A stretch of 64,000 bases of DNA from Agrococcus lahaulensis DSM 17612 (GCF_000425105.1 NZ_AULD01000005.1:787025-851024), one strand, 5' to 3'; positions 7,217-16,561 are shown, numbered from the stretch's first letter. Numbers and translations are program-made. The notes: a model not told the origin generated them from the sequence alone.

Positions 7217-8683
7217 ATGCGACTCGCGAACGCCCGGCTCCTCGACGGCTCCCTGACCGACATCGACATCGTCGAGGGCGAGATCGAGCGCATCAGCCCG
7301 GCCGGTTCGACCCCGTCGACGGGGGAGCGCCGCGACCTCGAGGGCGCGGTCGTCGTCCCCGGCCTGTGGGACGAGCACACGCACATGAGCCAGTGGGCGC
7401 GGCACCGCACGCGCCAGAGCGTGCTCGCCGCCGAGTCGGCGGAGGAGGCGGCCGCGATCGCCGCAGCGGCGGTCGTGCGGCACTCCGGTCCCGACCCACT
7501 CGTGCTCGTCGGCATGCGCGACGGCCTCTGGCCCGCCGCGCCGACCCGCGCGCTGCTCGACGAGGCGACCGGCCCCGTGCCGACGCTCGTCGTCTCGAGC
7601 GACGTGCACTGCTCGTGGCCGAACACCGCGATGCTCGAGCGCCTCGGGCTCCAGCTCGACGGCGCGCTGCTCCGTGAGGACGCCGCCTTCGCCGCCCTCG
7701 GCGACGTCGAGGCGATGCTCGACCCCGACGCCCTCGACCGCCACGTCGTCGACGCCCTCGCGGCAGCCGCGTCGCGCGGTGTCGTCGGCGTCGTCGACCT
7801 CGAGTTCGGCGACGCGGTCGGGCAGTGGATGCGTCCCGGCAGGGCGACGCCGACGCGCGTCGACGTCGGCATCTACGCCGACGAGCTCGAGCTCGCCGCC
7901 GAGCGCGGGCTCCGCTCGGGCGACGTCATCGCGGGCAGCGCCCGGGTCGGCGGGCTCAAGGTGATCTCCGACGGCTCGCTCGGCACGCGCACGGCGTGGA
8001 CCGCGCATCCGTACGGCACCTCGAGCGCCAAGGTCGACGGCGGCGACTTCGGCAGGGGCGTCCGCAACGTCGACGACGAGGCGCTCGACCGGCTGCTCGC
8101 GCGAGCGCGAGAGCTCGGTCTCGACGCGATGGTCCACGCGATCGGCGACGCGGCCGTCACCGCGGCGATCGACGCGTTCGAGCGCGCGGGCGTCGGCGGC
8201 CGCATCGAGCACGCGCAGCTCGTCGCCGGGGCCGACATCCCCCGCATGGCGCGGCTCGGCATCGTCGCCTCGGTGCAGCCCGAGCACGCGCTCGACGACC
8301 GCGAGCTCATGGCCTCGCTGTGGGCCGATCGCTCGCGCGACGCCTACCGGCTGCGCTCACTCGTCGACGCCGGCGTGCGCGTCGTGCTGGGCTCCGACGC
8401 GCCCGTGACGCCGCTCGACCCGTGGCTCGGCATCGCGACCGCGGTGACGCGCACGCGCGGCGACGAGGCGCCGTGGCAGCCGGAGGAGGCGCTCTCGCTC
8501 GAGCAGGCGATCGCCGCCTCGAGCCGCACGAGCGTCGCCGTCGGCGAGCCGGCCGACCTCGTCGTGCTCGGCGCGCCGCTGCCCGACACCGACGACCCGC
8601 ACGAGGCCGCGGCGGCGCTGCGTGGCATGCCCGTCGCGCTCACGCTCGTCGCGGGCGAGGCGATCTTCGACGCGATGGGCTGA
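7217..8683 (+). CDS. Amidohydrolase family 3 (YtcJ-like) enzyme
   Basis: The protein has 488 residues. It opens with a small beta domain (MRLANARLLDGSLTDIDIVEG), then the metal-binding motif WDEHTHM, later HAIGDAAVTAAIDAF with a metal-ligand His, and LGSDAPVTPLDPW with the catalytic Asp, then SLEQAIAASSRTSVAVGEPADLVVL. This is the layout of metal-dependent amidohydrolases of the YtcJ/AepA group, which hydrolyse C-N bonds; the substrate cannot be predicted. The start at ATG 7217 is favoured because CACAAT ends 6 nt upstream, the leaderless spacing common in this window, and because the family's first beta strand begins here. Confidence 0.88.
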   Translation: MRLANARLLDGSLTDIDIVEGEIERISPAGSTPSTGERRDLEGAVVVPGLWDEHTHMSQWARHRTRQSVLAAESAEEAAAIAAAAVVRHSGPDPLVLVGMRDGLWPAAPTRALLDEATGPVPTLVVSSDVHCSWPNTAMLERLGLQLDGALLREDAAFAALGDVEAMLDPDALDRHVVDALAAAASRGVVGVVDLEFGDAVGQWMRPGRATPTRVDVGIYADELELAAERGLRSGDVIAGSARVGGLKVISDGSLGTRTAWTAHPYGTSSAKVDGGDFGRGVRNVDDEALDRLLARARELGLDAMVHAIGDAAVTAAIDAFERAGVGGRIEHAQLVAGADIPRMARLGIVASVQPEHALDDRELMASLWADRSRDAYRLRSLVDAGVRVVLGSDAPVTPLDPWLGIATAVTRTRGDEAPWQPEEALSLEQAIAASSRTSVAVGEPADLVVLGAPLPDTDDPHEAAAALRGMPVALTLVAGEAIFDAMG

Positions 8684-8853
8684 ATCGCGCCCTTGCGGAC
8701 CCGGACAGCGGATGCGTCCGGCCGTTGTCGATCCCGCACAAGCGGGCGCGTGGCGGCACCGGCGCCGATTGCGGTCGGGGCCAACGCCCTCGCGGGGCCT
8801 CGAGGGGCGTGCCTACCGTGAGGACGCATCCATCCTGTCCTGAAGGAGGAACC

Positions 8854-11043
8854 ATGGCCGACCGCACCGACCGCCAGCGCTCGACGAGCTCGCGCCCGCA
8901 GGGCCGGGTCGACGTCGACTGGCTCGGCCGCGACCTGCTCGGCACGTGGGCCGAGCGCCGCCTCGCGGCGCGCGCCAAGGTCGCCGACCCGCGCTACCAG
9001 CGCGTCGACGACCTGACGATGGCCGACCACCGCGAGCGAGTGCTCGAGCAGATGCACATGCTCGTCGCCGACGGCGCCGTCCACGCCGCGTTCCCGGAGC
9101 GCTTCGGCGGCGCCGACGACCACGGCGGCAACATCGCCGGGTTCGAGGAGCTCGTGCTCGCCGACCCGAGCCTGCAGATCAAGTCGGGCGTGCAGTACGG
9201 GCTGTTCGGCGCGGCGGTGCTGCACCTCGGCACGCGGCGCCACCACGACGAGCTGCTGCCGGCCATCATCAGCCTCGACGTGCCGGGCGCCTTCGCGATG
9301 ACCGAGACCGGCCACGGCTCGGACGTCGCCTCGATCGGCACGACCGCGACCTACGACGAGGCGACCGAGGAGTTCGTCATCCACACGCCGTTCCGCGGCG
9401 CGTGGAAGGACTACCTCGGCAACGCCGCGCTGCACGGCAAGCACGCGGTCGTCTTCGCCAAGCTCATCACGAAGGGCGTCGACCACGGCGTGCACGCCTT
9501 CTACGTGCCGCTGCGCGACGACGAGGGCGCGTTCCTGCCTGGCGTCGGCGGCGAGGACGACGGTTACAAGGGCGGGCTCAACGGCATCGACAACGGCCGG
9601 CTCCACTTCACCCACGTGCGCGTGCCGCGCACGAACCTGCTCAACCGCTACGGCGACGTCGCGCCCGACGGCACCTACTCGAGCCCGATCGCGAGCCCCG
9701 GCCGGCGCTTCTTCACGATGCTCGGCACGCTCGTGCAGGGCCGCGTCTCGCTCGACGGCGCCGCCGTCGTCGCGCAGAAGGCCGCGCTCGCGATCGCGAT
9801 CCGCTACGGCACCGAGCGGCGCCAGTTCAACGCCTCGAGCAACGCCGAGGAGGAGGTGCTGCTCGACTACCGCCGGCACCAGCGCCGACTCTTCACGCGG
9901 CTCGCGAAGGCGTACGCGCAGTCCTACGCGCACGAGATCCTGCTCTCGAAGTTCGACGGGGTCTTCTCGGGCCGCACCGACACCCCCGAGGAGCGCGAGG
10001 ACCTCGAGACCCTCGCCGCCGGCCTCAAGGCGCTCTCGACGTGGCAGATGCTCGACACGCTCCAGGAGGCGCGCGAGGCGTGCGGCGGGGCGGGCTTCCT
10101 TGGCGAGAACCGGCTCGTGCAGCTGCGCGCCGACACCGACGTCTACGTCACCTTCGAGGGCGACAACACCGTGCTCCTCCAGCTCGTCGGCAAGCGCCTG
10201 CTCGGCGACTTCTCGAAGCAGTTCAAGGGCGCCTCGAAGGCCGACATCGCGCGCTTCGCCGCCGACCAGCTCTTCGACCGCGCGACCTCGTTCGTCGGCC
10301 TCCGCACCTTCTCGCAGGACGTGCGCGACCTCCGCAACGTGAAGAAGTCGTCGCTCGCGCTCCGCGACCGCGAGGTGCAGCGCGACCTGCTCGAGGACCG
10401 CGTCGAGCAGATGGTCGCCGACATCGCGGGCCGGCTGCGGAGCGCCCCGAAGGACCAGGCCGGCGCCGCCGCGGCGTTCAACGACGAGCAGCACGAGCTC
10501 ATCGAGGCCGCGCGCGCGTGGGTCGAGCTGCAGCAGTACGACGCGCTCGACGCGGCCGTCGAGCGGATGCCCGCGGCGACCAAGGAGGTCATGACGCACG
10601 TGCGCGACCTCTTCGCGCTCACGATCATCGAGGAGCACGCCGCGTGGCACCTCGAGAACGGCCGGCTCTCGGGTGCCCGCTCGAAGGCCGTGACCTCGAC
10701 GATCGAGGTGCTGCTGCAGAAGCTGCGGCCGCACGCGCTCGACCTCTCCGCGGCCTTCGGCCTCGGCGACGAGCACCTGCGCGCGCACATCGCGACCGGC
10801 GCCGAGTCCGAGCGCCAGGCCGAGGCGATGGCGCACTACGCGCAGCTCCGGGCCGCCGGCGCCCTTCCGGTGCCCGAGAAGCGGGGGCGCGCGTCCGACC
10901 CGTCGGCGCAGCCGATCGCGACGGCGGGCGCGGCGCCCGTGCCGCCGGCCGACGTCATGTCGGCGCCCTCGGCCGACTCGGTGTCGGCGCCGTCGGCGGA
11001 TGCGGCTGACGACGAGCACGACGCGGAGCTCGCGACCCGCTGA
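8854..11043 (+). CDS. Acyl-CoA oxidase / acyl-CoA dehydrogenase family protein
   Basis: The protein has 729 residues, longer than ordinary acyl-CoA dehydrogenases (about 380) and in the range of acyl-CoA oxidases. FAD-binding and substrate motifs include FAMTETGHGSDV (about residues 147-158), FRGAWKDYLGNA and NGIDNGRLHFTHVRVPR. TFEGDNTVLLQLVGKRLL has Glu435 in the place of the oxidase catalytic base. The C-terminal oxidase-type domain is present. The end is an Ala/Ser-rich tail with a repeated SAPSAD. It would carry out the first, FAD-dependent step of fatty acid beta-oxidation. The start is clear: AAGGAGGA at 8843-8850 stands 3 nt before ATG. The 170-nt upstream region has a TACCGT box near 8815. 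Confidence 0.9.
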   Translation: MADRTDRQRSTSSRPQGRVDVDWLGRDLLGTWAERRLAARAKVADPRYQRVDDLTMADHRERVLEQMHMLVADGAVHAAFPERFGGADDHGGNIAGFEELVLADPSLQIKSGVQYGLFGAAVLHLGTRRHHDELLPAIISLDVPGAFAMTETGHGSDVASIGTTATYDEATEEFVIHTPFRGAWKDYLGNAALHGKHAVVFAKLITKGVDHGVHAFYVPLRDDEGAFLPGVGGEDDGYKGGLNGIDNGRLHFTHVRVPRTNLLNRYGDVAPDGTYSSPIASPGRRFFTMLGTLVQGRVSLDGAAVVAQKAALAIAIRYGTERRQFNASSNAEEEVLLDYRRHQRRLFTRLAKAYAQSYAHEILLSKFDGVFSGRTDTPEEREDLETLAAGLKALSTWQMLDTLQEAREACGGAGFLGENRLVQLRADTDVYVTFEGDNTVLLQLVGKRLLGDFSKQFKGASKADIARFAADQLFDRATSFVGLRTFSQDVRDLRNVKKSSLALRDREVQRDLLEDRVEQMVADIAGRLRSAPKDQAGAAAAFNDEQHELIEAARAWVELQQYDALDAAVERMPAATKEVMTHVRDLFALTIIEEHAAWHLENGRLSGARSKAVTSTIEVLLQKLRPHALDLSAAFGLGDEHLRAHIATGAESERQAEAMAHYAQLRAAGALPVPEKRGRASDPSAQPIATAGAAPVPPADVMSAPSADSVSAPSADAADDEHDAELATR

Positions 11044-11059
11044 GCCGCCGCCGTCCATC

Positions 11060-11089
11060 GAGGGGATCCGCCGCAGGGCGGGTCCCCTC
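11060..11089 (+). terminator. Terminator after the acyl-CoA oxidase gene
   Basis: GAGGGGATCCGC (11060-11071) pairs with GCGGGTCCCCTC (11078-11089), 12 bp with one G-U pair and a 6-nt loop, 17 nt after the stop codon. Confidence 0.75.
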
Positions 11090-11137
11090 CATGCCGTCGC
11101 GGGCCGCGCGCCCGCGGATGCAGACGCGATCCACAGG

Positions 11138-11173
11138 GCGTATGCGGCCTACAGAATTGCGTACGCCATACGC
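11138..11173. promoter_or_regulatory. Inverted repeat upstream of the desaturase gene
   Basis: GCGTATG (11138-11144) and CATACGC (11167-11173) form a 7-bp inverted repeat in a locally A/T-richer stretch that also holds the palindrome GCGTACGC (11159-11166). It is about 85 nt upstream of the desaturase ATG. It may be an operator; the binding protein is unknown. Confidence 0.4.
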
Positions 11174-11256
11174 TGTAAAGCATCCGGGGTCGCGATCGAG
11201 CAGGTCGTCAGGCCCGCATCGGCTGGGAAGTCGCCGACGAGCCCGAGAGGGGCACC

Positions 11257-12351
11257 ATGACCACGATGACCGCCGTGAGGAGCTCGCAAGGCGAGCCCCG
11301 GGCCACCACACCGCCCTCCGAGCGAGGAGCGCGCGCCGACTTCCGGGTCGTCGCGAAGGCCGTGCGAGACGCAGGCCTGCTCGAGCGCCGAGTGGGCTTC
11401 TACGCGTGGCTCATGGCCGGTCTCGGCATCGCGCTCGCGGGGCTGCTCGTCGGCTCCGTGCTGCTGGGCGACTCGTGGTTCCAGCTGCTCATCGCGGCTG
11501 GCCTCGGCATCGTGCTCACGCAGATCGCGTTCATCGCGCACGAGGCCTCGCACCGGCAGGTGCTGAAGTCCGGCCCCGCGAACGACCGGCTCGGGCGCAT
11601 CCTCGCCGCGGGCGTCGTCGGCATCAGCCACCAGTGGTGGATGACGAAGCACTCGCGCCACCACGCGAACCCCAATCAGATCGGCCGCGACCCCGACATC
11701 GAGATCGACACGATCTCGTTCCTGCCGAGCGACGCCAAGAAGGCGCGCGGCATCCAGCGCTGGGTGACCCAGCGCCAGGGCTGGCTGTTCTTCCCGCTGC
11801 TGACCTTCGAGGGCGCCAACCTGCACGTGCGCTCGATCATCACCCTGCTCGAGCGCCGCCCGGTCGTCGGGCGCTGGCTCGAGCTCGGCCTCATCGCCGG
11901 CCGCTTCGCCCTGCTGATCACGTTCCTGCTGCTCGTCATGCCGCCGCTCATGGCGCTCGCGTTCCTCGGCGTGCAGCTCGCCGTCTTCGGCATCGGCATG
12001 GGCGCGTCCTTCGCGCCGAACCACAAGGGGATGCCGACCGTCAGCCGCGACGCGAAGCTCGACTTCTTCACGAAGCAGGTGCGCACCTCGCGCAACATCC
12101 GCGGCTGGGGCATGAGCGCGCTCATGGGCGGCCTCAACTACCAGGTCGAGCACCACCTGTTCCCCAACATGGCCCGCCCGCACCTACGCGCGGCGAGCGA
12201 GATCGTGCGCGCCCACTGCCGCGAGCACGGCATCAGCTACACCGAGACCAGCATGGTCGGCGCCTACGCCTCCGTCATCCGCTACTTGAACCGCGTGGGC
12301 CTCGCCGCCCGCGACCCGTTCGAGTGCCCGATGCTGGCGACGAGGCGATGA
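11257..12351 (+). CDS. Membrane fatty acid desaturase
   Basis: The protein has 364 residues with four or more membrane segments (about 50-70, 75-95, 210-235 and 240-260). The three histidine boxes of di-iron acyl desaturases are present: HEASH (His95-His99), HSRHH (132-136) and QVEHHLFP (His299-His300). It should introduce a double bond into acyl-lipids or acyl-CoA at the membrane, using an electron carrier not encoded nearby. It overlaps the next gene by 4 nt (ATGA), an acyltransferase, so synthesis and placing of unsaturated chains may be coupled. RBS-like GAGAGGGG lies about 5 nt before ATG 11257. A possible operator is at 11138-11173. Confidence 0.92.
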   Translation: MTTMTAVRSSQGEPRATTPPSERGARADFRVVAKAVRDAGLLERRVGFYAWLMAGLGIALAGLLVGSVLLGDSWFQLLIAAGLGIVLTQIAFIAHEASHRQVLKSGPANDRLGRILAAGVVGISHQWWMTKHSRHHANPNQIGRDPDIEIDTISFLPSDAKKARGIQRWVTQRQGWLFFPLLTFEGANLHVRSIITLLERRPVVGRWLELGLIAGRFALLITFLLLVMPPLMALAFLGVQLAVFGIGMGASFAPNHKGMPTVSRDAKLDFFTKQVRTSRNIRGWGMSALMGGLNYQVEHHLFPNMARPHLRAASEIVRAHCREHGISYTETSMVGAYASVIRYLNRVGLAARDPFECPMLATRR

Positions 12352-12986
12352 ACCGGAGGGCACCGAAGCGGCAGCCCGTCCGCCACGCGCTCGCGCAGCT
12401 GCACTGGGCGCTCAGCCCTTGGCGGCTCGTCCGCGAGCAGCCGCCCGTCGACGGCGCGCGGCTGCTCATCGGCGCCCCCCACACCTCCAACCGCGACTTC
12501 GTGCTCATGCTCGCGATCGCGTGGGATGCGCGACTGCCGGTGCGCTGGCTCGGCAAGCGAGAGCTGTTCCAGGGCCCGCTCGGCTGGGTGATGCACCGCC
12601 TCGGCGGCATCCCCGTCGACCGCGACGACCCGGCCGGGCTCGTCGACCGCGTCATCGCGCTCGTGCGCGACGACCCGCGCGCCGCGATCGTCGTCACGCC
12701 CGACGGCACGCGCCGCTCGACGCAGTGGCGGAGCGGCTTCTACCGCATCGCGCTCGAGGCGGGCCTGCCCGTCACGCTGGGCTTCGTCGACGCGACGACC
12801 CGCACGACGGGCCTCGGCCCGACCATCTCGCTCACGGGTGACGTCCCTGCCGACATGGACCGTATCCGCGCCTTCTACGCCGACAAGGCGGGCGTCCGCC
12901 CCGAGCTGCGCACCGAGCCGCGGCTCGCCGACGAGGCGAGCCTCGCCGCGCGCTTGCGGGAGGAGCGAGCGAAGCGCGAGCGCTGA
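12348..12986 (+). CDS. 1-acyl-glycerol-3-phosphate acyltransferase family (PlsC-like)
   Basis: The protein has 212 residues. It carries the HX4D motif as HTSNRD (His45, Asp50), the second block GIPVDRD and a third block TPDGTR in place of the usual EGTR. No long membrane helix is obvious, which suggests a peripheral protein. The family transfers acyl chains to glycerolipid or other acceptors. The ATG overlaps the stop of the desaturase gene (ATGA), so the two are translationally coupled. The C-terminus is basic and charged (LREERAKRER). Confidence 0.85.
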   Translation: MNRRAPKRQPVRHALAQLHWALSPWRLVREQPPVDGARLLIGAPHTSNRDFVLMLAIAWDARLPVRWLGKRELFQGPLGWVMHRLGGIPVDRDDPAGLVDRVIALVRDDPRAAIVVTPDGTRRSTQWRSGFYRIALEAGLPVTLGFVDATTRTTGLGPTISLTGDVPADMDRIRAFYADKAGVRPELRTEPRLADEASLAARLREERAKRER

Positions 12987-13034
12987 CCGGCGCCGCCTCT
13001 GGCGCGGCCGCCGAGGCTTTGGCACGATGAGGCC

Positions 13035-13478
13035 ATGAGCACGGCCGGGATGATCGAGATCAGCGAGGACGAGTGCCTCAAGCTGCTGCGCGCCTTCGAG
13101 TTCGGGCGCATCGCGTTCCGCGTCGGCGACGTGCTCGAGGTCTTCCCGATCAACTACCACGCGGACGGGCGCGAGATCACGTTCCGCACCGCGCCAGGCA
13201 CGAAGCTCGCCGGGGTGCTGCTCGCCGACGACGTGGTCTTCGAGATCGACCACATCGGCGAGCGCGAGGCGTGGAGCGTCGTCGCGCACGGCAGGGCGCG
13301 CAGGCTCGACTCGGGCAAGGAACTCGAGGAAGCCGAGCAGCTGCCGATCCGCTCGCTCGTGCCGAGCGTGAAGCGCGAGTTCGTGCGCATCGAGATCTCG
13401 CGGGTGAGCGGCCGCCGCTTCCACCGCGGGCGTCAGCCGGACCCGGCTGCGGAGCCGCTCGTCGACTCGACCGACTGA
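13035..13478 (+). CDS. Pyridoxamine 5'-phosphate oxidase-like flavin-binding protein
   Basis: The protein has 147 residues. The pattern ISEDECLKLLRAFEFGRIAFRVGDVLEVFPINYHADG followed by ITFRTAPGTKLAGVL and VVFEIDHI is typical of the split-barrel PPOX-like (Pyridox_ox_2) family. Actinobacterial members often bind F420 or flavin, but the cofactor and substrate here are not determined. The CACGAT box ending 6 nt before the ATG suggests a leaderless start. The gene is convergent with the sigma factor gene, 13 nt apart. Confidence 0.85.
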   Translation: MSTAGMIEISEDECLKLLRAFEFGRIAFRVGDVLEVFPINYHADGREITFRTAPGTKLAGVLLADDVVFEIDHIGEREAWSVVAHGRARRLDSGKELEEAEQLPIRSLVPSVKREFVRIEISRVSGRRFHRGRQPDPAAEPLVDSTD

Positions 13479-13491
13479 CCGGCGTGCGCGA

Positions 13492-14700
13492 TCACTCGTC
13501 GAGCTCGTCGCGCCGCCTGGCGAGGTAGGCACGCTCGGCGGCATTGCTCGTGAGCTCGAGCGCCCGGTCGTAGGCGGCGCGCGCCTCGTCGCGCCGCCCG
13601 AGCCGGCGCAGCAGATCCGCTCGTGTCGCGTGCAGCGCGTGGTAGCCGTCGATCTCGACTGCCACGCGGTCGACCTCGGCGAGCGCCGCACCCGGGCCGT
13701 GCACCTCGCCGATGGCGACCGCTCGGTTGAGCCGCACGATCGGCGACGGGTCGAGCGCGACGATCCGCGGCCAGTCGGTCTCCCGCGCGGTCGACGCGGC
13801 GGTGTGCACGGCGCTCATCGCGGCGAGCAGCTGGAAGCGACCGGGCGCCTCGCCGGTCGCGGCGCGCTCGCGCACGAGCGCGTGCCCCTCGTCGATCAGG
13901 TCGCGATGCCACGCGGCGCGGTCCTGCCGATCCAGCGTCACGAGCTCGCCCGAGGGCGAGACCCGCGCGGGCCGCCGAGCCTCGGCGAGCAGCATGAGGG
14001 CGAGCAGGCCCGCGACCTCGCCGTCGTCGGGGCGCAGCTCGCGCAGCAGTCGGCCGAGCCGGATCGCCTCGTCGGTGAGCTCGCGGCGCACCGGCTCGGC
14101 GCCGGAGCCCGCGAGGTAGCCCTCGTTGAAGACGAGGTAGACGACCGTGAGCACGCCCTGGAGGCGCTCGCCGACGTCCGCCTCCGAGGGCACGCGGTAG
14201 GGGATCCGCGCGACGCGGATCTTGCGCTTCGCCCGCGTGAGCCGCTGCGCCATCGTCGACTCCGGCACGAGGAAGGCTCGTGCGATGTCGGCGACCGCAA
14301 GCCCGGTGACGAGCCGCAGGGTCAGCGCGGCGCGCGCCTCCATCGCGAGCGCCGGGTGGCAGCACGTGAACAGCAGCCGCAGCCGGTCGTCGTCGACCGC
14401 GCCGGCCGGCTCGGGAGGGGAGTCGTCGAAGACCATGAGCGCGGCCTCGTGCTTGCCGTGCCGCTGCTCCTCGCGGCGCAGCCGGTCGATCGCGCGCCGG
14501 GTCGCGGTCGTCGTGAGCCAGCCGCCGGGGTTGGGCGGCACGCCCTCCCGCGGCCAGCGCTCGACCGCCGCGAGGAAGGCCTCGCCCGCGGCGTCCTCCG
14601 CGAGGTCGAGGTCCCCGAAGCGGCGGGCGAGCCCGGCGACCACCCGCGACCACTCGGAGCGGTGGGCGCGGGCGATCGCGAGGCCGGCTTGGTCGATCAC
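13492..14700 (-). CDS. ECF42-type RNA polymerase sigma factor with C-terminal extension
   Basis: The protein has 402 residues, twice the length of a plain ECF sigma factor. Sigma region 2 is around residues 15-80 (ARRFGDLDLAEDAAGEAFLAAVERW) and region 4 around 110-175 (RLVTGLAVADIARAFLVPESTMAQRL). The long C-terminal part (about 180-400) has helical, TPR-like composition (AERAYLARRRDELDE at the end), as in the ECF42 group. That group is known to be encoded next to YCII/DGPF-domain proteins and lacks a classical anti-sigma factor. Here two such genes precede it in the same operon. The GTG start overlaps the stop of the upstream gene (GTGA). Confidence 0.9.
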   Translation of the reverse strand: MIDQAGLAIARAHRSEWSRVVAGLARRFGDLDLAEDAAGEAFLAAVERWPREGVPPNPGGWLTTTATRRAIDRLRREEQRHGKHEAALMVFDDSPPEPAGAVDDDRLRLLFTCCHPALAMEARAALTLRLVTGLAVADIARAFLVPESTMAQRLTRAKRKIRVARIPYRVPSEADVGERLQGVLTVVYLVFNEGYLAGSGAEPVRRELTDEAIRLGRLLRELRPDDGEVAGLLALMLLAEARRPARVSPSGELVTLDRQDRAAWHRDLIDEGHALVRERAATGEAPGRFQLLAAMSAVHTAASTARETDWPRIVALDPSPIVRLNRAVAIGEVHGPGAALAEVDRVAVEIDGYHALHATRADLLRRLGRRDEARAAYDRALELTSNAAERAYLARRRDELDE

Positions 14701-15083
14701 GCGTCGAGCGTGGCGCGGACGGACTCAGCCGAGTTGAACGGGCGCACCTCTATGGGGTTGCGGCACGCCCTCGACCCCTCCGCGGCGAGCGCGATCGCCT
14801 CGTCGAGATCGGCTGCCTCGATGACCCAGAAGCCGCCGAGGTGCTCCTTCGACTCGAGGTAGGGGCCGTCGGTGACGATGGGCCGCTCGCCCCGCCCGTC
14901 GACGGTCGTCGCGCTGGTCGCCTCGGCGAGCCCGTCGGCGAAGACGAAGTGCCCGTCGCGCTCGAGCCGCTCGTTGAAGGCGCCGGTGTCGGCGAGCGCC
15001 TGCCCCATCGCCTCCCGCGAGCCGTACTCCCCGAACGGCTCGCGCTCGGCGGGCCCGAACACCGACAGCATGTAGCGCGCCAT
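14697..15083 (-). CDS. YCII/DGPF-domain protein
   Basis: The protein has 128 residues. It begins ARYMLSVFGP and contains VTDGPYLESKEHLGGFWVIEAADLDEAIALA, the DGPF-type core of the YCII family. The gene is second in a three-gene operon. It starts 1 nt after the stop of the other YCII gene and overlaps the sigma factor start by 4 nt. Members of this family encoded beside ECF42 sigma factors are thought to take part in their control; the reaction, if any, is unknown. Confidence 0.88.
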   Translation of the reverse strand: MARYMLSVFGPAEREPFGEYGSREAMGQALADTGAFNERLERDGHFVFADGLAEATSATTVDGRGERPIVTDGPYLESKEHLGGFWVIEAADLDEAIALAAEGSRACRNPIEVRPFNSAESVRATLDA

Positions 15084-15084
15084 C

Positions 15085-15471
15085 TCAGTCGCGATCCTGC
15101 GCGTGCCGCTCCACGATCTCGGCCATGCCGGAGGGGAAGCGGTGCACCTCCTGCGGCCAGTCGAGCGCGACTGCGAGCCGGCCCGCCCAGTAGCGCGCGG
15201 TCTCGTCGTCCGGCACGTCGATCACCGCGAAGCCGCCGAGGTGCTCCTTCGTCTCGACGTAGGGCCCGTCCGTGAAGACGGGCTCGCCGTCCCGGCTCTC
15301 GACGCTGCAGACGACGGTGGATGCGTCGAGCCCGCCGTCCCCGAACACGTAGACGCCTGCCTGCTGCATCTGCGCGATCACGGCACCGGAGGCCGTGCTC
15401 TTCGCACGCAGCTCCTCGGCGGTGTGCGCCGGGACCCACTCGTCGTTGAACGCGATCAAGTACTGCGCCAT
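15085..15471 (-). CDS. YCII/DGPF-domain protein, first gene of the sigma factor operon
   Basis: The protein has 128 residues and begins [16 protein letters not shown], with [35 protein letters not shown] as the family core. It is similar throughout to the neighbour at 14697-15083, so the pair probably arose by duplication. The ATG at 15469-15471 has GAGGAG 6 nt upstream. The open frame extends further upstream, but without ribosome-binding support. It is probably transcribed from the divergent region 15472-15679. Confidence 0.88.
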   Translation of the reverse strand: MAQYLIAFNDEWVPAHTAEELRAKSTASGAVIAQMQQAGVYVFGDGGLDASTVVCSVESRDGEPVFTDGPYVETKEHLGGFAVIDVPDDETARYWAGRLAVALDWPQEVHRFPSGMAEIVERHAQDRD

Positions 15472-15679
15472 CACTGTCTCCTCTCGAGCGGCCCCATCGA
15501 CCGCCTCACATGATCTACGAACGGGAGGCGCCGGATACGACACCCGCGGTCATGATCCGCCGGCGACGCCGCTCAGGGAAGGCGTCGAGCGCGTCCGGGC
15601 GGAATGGGGAACCCTCAGGGCGCGTTGGCACACTCGGGTCGACACGACGAGAGATCCGCACGACGAGGAGAGCACCCGC

Positions 15680-16357
15680 ATGACGCACACGGTCGCATCG
15701 AGCATCGCCGACGCCGAGCGACCGCGCGAGACGCTCACGATCGGCATCCTCGGGGCCGGCAAGATCGGCACGGTGCTCGCGCGCCTCTCGCTCGCCGCGG
15801 GGCACCGCACGCTCATCGCCGCCTCGGGCTCGCCCCAGCGCATCCGCCTCATCGCGGAGTACATGGCGCCGGGCGCCGAGCCCATGCTCGCCGCCGATGC
15901 CGCGGCACAGGCCGACCTCGTGATCCTCGCCCTGCCGCTCGGCCAGTACGACCGGCTGCCGGTCGAGGCGCTGCGCGGCAAGGTCGTCGTCGACGCCATG
16001 AACTACTGGTGGGAGACCGACGGCCTCCGCGACGAGTTCACCGACCCCGAGCGGCCGACGAGCACCATCGTGCAGGAGTTCCTGCCCGAGTCGCGCGTCG
16101 TGAAGGCGTTCAACCACATGGGCTACCACGACCTCGCCGACTGGCCGCGCTCGGCCGGGAGCCCGCAGCGGCGCGCGATCGCCGTCGCGGGCGACAGCCC
16201 GGAGGATGTGCGGCTCGTGGCGCAGCTCGTCGACGACTTCGGCTTCGATCCGGTCGTGCTCGACTCGCTCGCAGTAGGCCTGCGGCTGCAGCCGGGCTTC
16301 CCGGCATTCGGAGCGAACGAGGACGCGCCGACGCTCCGGGCGCTCATCGGCGACTGA
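15680..16357 (+). CDS. NADP/F420-type oxidoreductase (Rossmann protein)
   Basis: The protein has 225 residues. The N-terminal [23 protein letters not shown] is the dinucleotide-binding GxGxxG fold of the 'NADP oxidoreductase, coenzyme F420-dependent' family, followed by [33 protein letters not shown] and [13 protein letters not shown]. It may reduce NADP with F420H2 or act on another substrate; no F420 genes are in the window. GAGGAGAG lies 8 nt before the ATG. The gene is divergent from the YCII-sigma operon. Confidence 0.82.
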   Translation: MTHTVASSIADAERPRETLTIGILGAGKIGTVLARLSLAAGHRTLIAASGSPQRIRLIAEYMAPGAEPMLAADAAAQADLVILALPLGQYDRLPVEALRGKVVVDAMNYWWETDGLRDEFTDPERPTSTIVQEFLPESRVVKAFNHMGYHDLADWPRSAGSPQRRAIAVAGDSPEDVRLVAQLVDDFGFDPVVLDSLAVGLRLQPGFPAFGANEDAPTLRALIGD

Positions 16358-16382
16358 CGCCTCCGCTGCCCGCCGAACGACC

Positions 16383-16406
16383 AAGCCCCCGCCGAGGCGG
16401 GGGCTT
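16383..16406. terminator. Bidirectional terminator hairpin
   Basis: AAGCCCCCGCC pairs with GGCGGGGGCTT around the loop GA, followed by GTC. It lies between the oxidoreductase gene (plus) and the tRNA operon (minus) and can serve both. Confidence 0.85.
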
Positions 16407-16411
16407 GTCGA

Positions 16412-16487
16412 TGGTGGCTCCGACCGGCATCGATCCGGTGACCTTTCGATTTTCAGTCGAACGCTCTACCAACTGAGCTACAGAGCC
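16412..16487 (-). tRNA. tRNA-Phe (anticodon GAA)
   Basis: A complete cloverleaf reads on the minus strand: acceptor GGCTCTG with CGGAGCC, anticodon stem TTCGA/TCGAA around the loop CTGAAAA, T-loop CGGATCGATGCCGG. CCA is encoded. It is last of three tRNAs in transcription order. Confidence 0.96.
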
Positions 16488-16561
16488 AGGCTCTCGAGGA
16501 GCCGAAGCGGGCTCTCGCCCGCCCTTGCACAAGGCCCTCTCTCTCGAGAGGGCCAGGGCAA

